DNA of 47,179 bases from Lachnospiraceae bacterium (GTDB lineage: Bacteria > Bacillota > Clostridia > Lachnospirales > Lachnospiraceae), in the NCBI GenBank assembly GCA_017440575.1, contig JAFSGY010000114.1, positions 1-47,179 on the forward strand. Reading direction: 5' to 3'. Of the stretch, positions 44,294-47,179 are shown one piece after another. Below the pieces are notes generated by a model, which was not told the DNA's origin, made no database searches, and saw only the letters and a list, made by a program, of their open reading frames with translations. The position numbers and the translations under genes were made by a program. Numbering within the stretch: the first letter of the stretch is position 1; every line of letters begins with the position of its first letter.

Positions 44294-45619
44294 ATGCCGG
44301 AAATTACCGTAATTATGCCAGCATTAAATGTTGCAAAGTACATAAGACCTTGTATAGAGAGTGTCATAAATCAGTCCTTTACTGATTTGGAGATTCTTTT
44401 TATTGATGCTGGTTCTACAGATGGAACCTTAGAGATTATGCAGGAATATGCATCTAGGGATTCTCGTATTCAATTAATCCATTCAGATAAGAAAAGCTAT
44501 GGTTATCAGGTGAATCTGGGGATTTCTCTTGCACGGGGAAAGTACATAGGAGTAGTCGAAACAGATGATTATATCGAAGAGGATATGTATGAAGTGCTAT
44601 TTGAAAATGCTGTGTCAGGAGGCTATGATTATGTAAAGGGAACAGCACGTGCATTTAGAGATATATCGAAGGACATAGAAATCACCTTTGATATAAAAAG
44701 TGTTATCGGTGATCGTATAGAAATGAATGCAAGCATACATCCCCAGCTTTTTCCTACGGACAGATTTTTATGGCTTGGCTTATATAAAGCGGAATTTATT
44801 AAGAAGATTCGATTAAACGAGACACCTGGAGCAGCATATCAGGACATCGGTTTTATATATCAAGTTTTAAATCGTTCAACGAAAGCATTGTATTTGAATA
44901 AGCTGGTATATCATTATCGACAGGATAATATGAATGCATCAGGTTATAATCCAAAGGCATTTAAGTATCTGTTTGATGAGTATAAGCTCATATTAGATGA
45001 AACACCTGCTAAGAACTGGCTGCCATACATATATAAGAAGATGGCAGAGCAATGTATCAGTCGCTTTTACAATATGGCATTAAGTGGAAAGTATTGGGCT
45101 GACTATGCAGAAGAGATAGAGGTATTGCGAGGTTGGCTCCTTGTTGGAATGCAGAATGGCTATGTGACGGAGCAGCTGCTGGGTGAGCGTAATTGGAGTT
45201 TGTTGTTAATATGGAAGGAAAGCTCTGAACAGTTGTATTGGAAATGCATAGAAGCTTTTGAGGATAAGATGAATAGATTAAAAGAATGCTTGAAGAGTGT
45301 TGGAGATAAGCAGATTGTAATCTTCGGAGCCGGAAAGTACGGAAAGTTTTTTCATGCATTATGCGAAAATCGATATCCGGGTAAAGTAGTAGCATATTGT
45401 GATAATCAGGAAGAGTTGGATGGAACATGCTTGCAAGGTGTTTCTATATTGGAACCATCCAAGGCAGCTAAGCAATTTACAGATGCAGTATTTGTCATTT
45501 CCATAACAAAAGATGTGGAAAGCGTGTATAAGCAGCTTTTAAATCTGGGACTAGAACGGGAGCAGATTGTTACATATAGACCAGATTATAGTCATTTACT
45601 TTTCAATATAGAATATTAA
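44294..45619 (+). CDS. GT2 glycosyltransferase with C-terminal Rossmann-like module (441 aa)
   Basis: The GT-A domain has ITVIMPALNVAKYIRPCIES, FIDAGSTDGTLEIM, YGYQVNLGISLARGKYIGVV and the E-T-D-D variant (VVETDDYIEEDMYE) of the metal site. Residues ~338-430 form the Rossmann-like module: KQIVIFGAGKYGKFFHAL, AYCDNQEELDG, AVFVISITKDVESV. The C-terminal module is most like those at 25553 and 38310. It is separated by 5 nt from the previous gene with AGGGGAG before the ATG. Confidence 0.87.
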   Translation: MPEITVIMPALNVAKYIRPCIESVINQSFTDLEILFIDAGSTDGTLEIMQEYASRDSRIQLIHSDKKSYGYQVNLGISLARGKYIGVVETDDYIEEDMYEVLFENAVSGGYDYVKGTARAFRDISKDIEITFDIKSVIGDRIEMNASIHPQLFPTDRFLWLGLYKAEFIKKIRLNETPGAAYQDIGFIYQVLNRSTKALYLNKLVYHYRQDNMNASGYNPKAFKYLFDEYKLILDETPAKNWLPYIYKKMAEQCISRFYNMALSGKYWADYAEEIEVLRGWLLVGMQNGYVTEQLLGERNWSLLLIWKESSEQLYWKCIEAFEDKMNRLKECLKSVGDKQIVIFGAGKYGKFFHALCENRYPGKVVAYCDNQEELDGTCLQGVSILEPSKAAKQFTDAVFVISITKDVESVYKQLLNLGLEREQIVTYRPDYSHLLFNIEY

Positions 45620-45636
45620 GTGAATAGGTATAATAC

Positions 45637-46588
45637 GTGAACGGAAGAATAGCAGCAGAGAAAATTGCTTTCGAAGATATTGTCATCATTGTACATAGGT
45701 TTAAGGAATTGGATTTGTATCAAGAAGCTAAGAAAAGAAATATCAAGGGAATTTGTGATGAAGCACATCTGGAACTGGAGAATCCTATTGATAACATATT
45801 TAATTCTTTTAGTCATTGCAATCATGTGGTAAATCAAAAGATAGCGGAACGATTATTCAGAGACATAGAGAAGAGTCTTACACGAGATAAGAGCCCGGTA
45901 TTTCCACGAATAGCGTTACAGGATTGTTATATTTCATGGGATGCGGTAAAGTATTTTAGGAATTATTGCAATAAATACCAGTTGATAAAAGATGAAACGA
46001 TGAAGTGTGGTGCAATTGTCATGAACTGTAACCCTTTCACAAAGGGACATCGATATCTGATAGAGCAGGCAGCAGGGCAGGTTGATTTATTATACATATT
46101 TGTAGTGGAAGAGGATAAGTCGACTTTTAAGTTCGAGGATAGAATAGAGATGGTTCGAAGAGGTACGGCTGATTTTGACAAGGTAAAAGTGTTGCCATCA
46201 GGGAAGTATATTATATCAAAGGAAACCTTTTCACAATATTTTGAAAAAGATAATGTAGAACAGGTCGATGATATGGATTATGATGTGCGGATATTTGGTG
46301 AGGTAGTGGCTAAAGAGCTGGGAATATCTGTCCGTTTTGTGGGAGAAGAACCGTTTGATAAGGTTACGAGAAAATATAACGAGACAATGAAAACTATTCT
46401 GCCGGAATATGGTATTGAGGTAGTAGAGATACCAAGAGCTACGGTCGATGGGGGACAAACGATTAGTGCATCAGCCGTAAGAGGGGGATAGAGAGCTAGT
46501 AGAAAGCATGCTACCTGAAAGCACAATAGAGTACTTGAGGGAGAGCGAATATCATAAGTCGATAGAAGAAGTATATAAAATATATTAA
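45637..46588 (+). pseudogene. CitC-like nucleotidyltransferase, frameshifted near the 3' end
   Basis: Residues ~125-284 match the nucleotidyltransferase domain of citrate-lyase ligase (CitC) relatives: GAIVMNCNPFTKGHRYLIEQ (T-x-G-H site), FVVEEDKSTFKFEDRIEMV, LPSGKYIISKETFSQYF, DVRIFGEVVAKELGI, TVDGGQTISASAVR. The frame stops at 46491, but a run of five G (46483-46487) explains this. With four G the frame continues as RGDRELVESMLPESTIEYL to TAA 46586-46588, which fits the family. The N-terminus is also unusual: GTG 45637 lacks a clear ribosome site, and the first ~40 residues resemble the second half of the island's Rossmann-like module, so the gene may be 5'-truncated. A slightly shortened protein (284 aa) could still fold. 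No citrate lyase genes are near, so it probably activates a polyol or sugar phosphate. Confidence 0.72.
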
Positions 46589-46594
46589 TAATAA

Positions 46595-46623
46595 TTGACA
46601 AACATTTGTTCTGTTTATATAAT
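46595..46623 (+). promoter_or_regulatory. Consensus SigA promoter of the transposase-like gene
   Basis: TTGACA (46595-46600), 17-nt spacer, TATAAT (46618-46623): a perfect match to the vegetative consensus with ideal spacing. It lies 54 nt before the ATG of the interrupted PD-(D/E)XK transposase gene. Confidence 0.85.
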
Positions 46624-46773
46624 ATTCGTTACACAAAGCTTTGAAGTATGGAGTGAAGGAGTAATGGATTAACTCAATGAATATACAGAAGAATGATGTA
46701 TCGAGGAAGATTGATATAACGGATAAGAAAGCGCAATATGATGAGAATGTAAAGTATCTTCTGAGTAAAAGAT

Positions 46774-46922
46774 TATACTGGGTAACTATTCAGGTAGGTC
46801 GAAGCATTTACTGCTGAGACCGTAAGAAAATGATACAGTAAGCAAAAATCCTATCGCTGAAAGCGATTTTAAATGGATTTTTGCATAGTAATTATGAAGG
46901 TACTGAATAATTACTATACTGG
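46774..46922 (+). repeat. 8-bp target-site duplication flanking the MITE-like element
   Basis: TATACTGG occurs at 46774-46781 and 46915-46922, immediately outside the element's terminal repeats. The match is perfect and stops exactly at 8 bp on both sides. Confidence 0.88.
46782..46914 (+). mobile_element. 133-bp non-coding MITE-like element (copy 3 of the dispersed repeat)
   Basis: Terminal inverted repeats GTAACTATTCAG (46782-46793) and CTGAATAATTAC (46903-46914) match at 11 of 12 positions. Inside lie the shared AGGTAGGTCGAAGCATTTAC block (from 46792), a perfect 10-bp stem GCAAAAATCC (46842-46851) / GGATTTTTGC (46875-46884) enclosing a second stem ATCGCT/AGCGAT (46853-46867), and the right hairpin GTAATTAT/ATAATTAC (46888-46914). 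It has no coding capacity. With the 8-bp target duplication this is best read as a miniature inverted-repeat element moved in trans by a transposase not seen here. Confidence 0.82.
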
Positions 46923-47179
46923 CGCATATTTTGGTTTATGCTGTGAAGGAATATTCAGGAATGAGGCCGAAAGATGTTGTGGAGTTCATAGAAGGAACAC
47001 CACAGGTTTCTAAGGTGGCAGTGAATCGGGGTGAGAGTAATATGCCGGAGATTACTGGTGATAATGTGGAGAATACTATCCCGTATGAAGGGAAGATAAC
47101 TTACGATATTCGTTTTCGTGCACTGATACCGGAGCGAGATGAATGGATACAACTAATTATAGACGTGGAAGCACAGAAG

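Larger units (their letters stand above)
46677..47179 (+). pseudogene. PD-(D/E)XK nuclease family transposase, interrupted and frameshifted; runs off the window
   Basis: The left part from ATG 46677 reads DITDKKAQYDENVKYLLS, the typical start of the Rpn/PD-(D/E)XK family transposases abundant in Lachnospiraceae. After the 133-bp element the frame of phase 46916 reads ILAHILVYAVKEYSGM, DVVEFIEGTPQVS, TYDIRFRALIPE and LIIDVEAQK, reaching the D and E-x-Q/K nuclease region at the window end. Removing the element and one 8-bp repeat does not restore one frame: a one-base loss just before (within AGTAAAAGATTATA) is also needed. So the gene was both frameshifted and hit by the insertion. A GAAGGAG sits ~15 nt before the ATG. 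The 3' part lies outside the window. Confidence 0.85.

Noticed and set aside
45637-46491. Citrate lyase ligase (CitC) for citrate metabolism
   Set aside because: No citrate lyase subunits are nearby and the N-terminal acetyltransferase-like part of CitC is missing; only the nucleotidyltransferase domain is shared.
17491-46588. Teichoic acid or capsule export locus
   Set aside because: TagF/TagD/LicD-like genes suggested this at first, but no TagO, TagGH, Wzx/Wzy or other membrane gene is present in 29 kb.

Overview
The window looks like a chromosomal segment of a motile Lachnospiraceae-type Firmicute (Roseburia / Eubacterium rectale / Butyrivibrio neighbourhood). The reasons are low GC with A-rich codons, strong GGAGG-type ribosome sites, flagellins starting [16 protein letters not shown], a large InlB-type surface protein, and AAA/PD-(D/E)XK and PD-(D/E)XK-transposase genes of a kind common in that family. 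All genes I can support lie on the + strand. No tRNA, rRNA or CRISPR array was seen.

Layout. (1) 1-6032 is a flagellin array: the 3' end of one flagellin, then three complete flagellins (588, 572 and 563 aa). Two of these have near-identical sigma-28-type promoters and long leaders with CsrA-like GGA motifs. (2) 6191-9468 is a three-gene operon of glycosyltransferases: two SunS-like GT2-TPR paralogs flank an ordinary GT2. It has its own promoter and terminator and is probably devoted to flagellin glycosylation. (3) 9715-13941 encodes a 1408-aa secreted, membrane-anchored surface protein. It is followed by an OmpR-type regulator (14161-14928), a 5'-truncated relic of an AAA/PD-(D/E)XK gene, and an intact gene of the same type (15497-17074). 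(4) 17491-46588 is a ~29 kb co-directional island of carbohydrate and phospho-polyol modification genes. It holds three CDP-glycerol glycerophosphotransferase-like proteins, a TagD-like cytidylyltransferase fused to an oxidoreductase, LicD, seven GT2/GT4/GT-D transferases, FkbM and WbdD-like methyltransferases, a TupA-like ATP-grasp protein, a glutamine amidotransferase/asparagine synthase, two radical SAM proteins and a full-catalytic-core glycyl radical enzyme (GRE). (5) The right end carries a PD-(D/E)XK transposase pseudogene split by a 133-bp MITE-like element with a perfect 8-bp target duplication.

How the genes may work together. The island encodes no recognisable membrane protein: no Wzx/Wzy, no ABC exporter, no priming transferase. 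With the flagellins and flagellin-type glycosyltransferases upstream, cytosolic decoration of flagellin with a phosphoglycerol-, methyl- and amide-bearing glycan is the simplest reading, but this is inference. The most unusual features are (a) the GRE inside a glycan locus with no canonical activase, coupled by 8-nt overlaps to LicD and a 139-aa protein, and (b) a recurring Rossmann-like module (G-x-G-x-x-G followed by a D-N/D-x strand) found at the N-terminus, middle or C-terminus of at least nine otherwise unrelated enzymes here. Several genes are decaying (GDPD, DUF1796, CitC-like, transposase), as expected of a fast-changing surface locus.

Limits: family calls come from reading motifs by eye. 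No database search, structure prediction or composition statistic was run.
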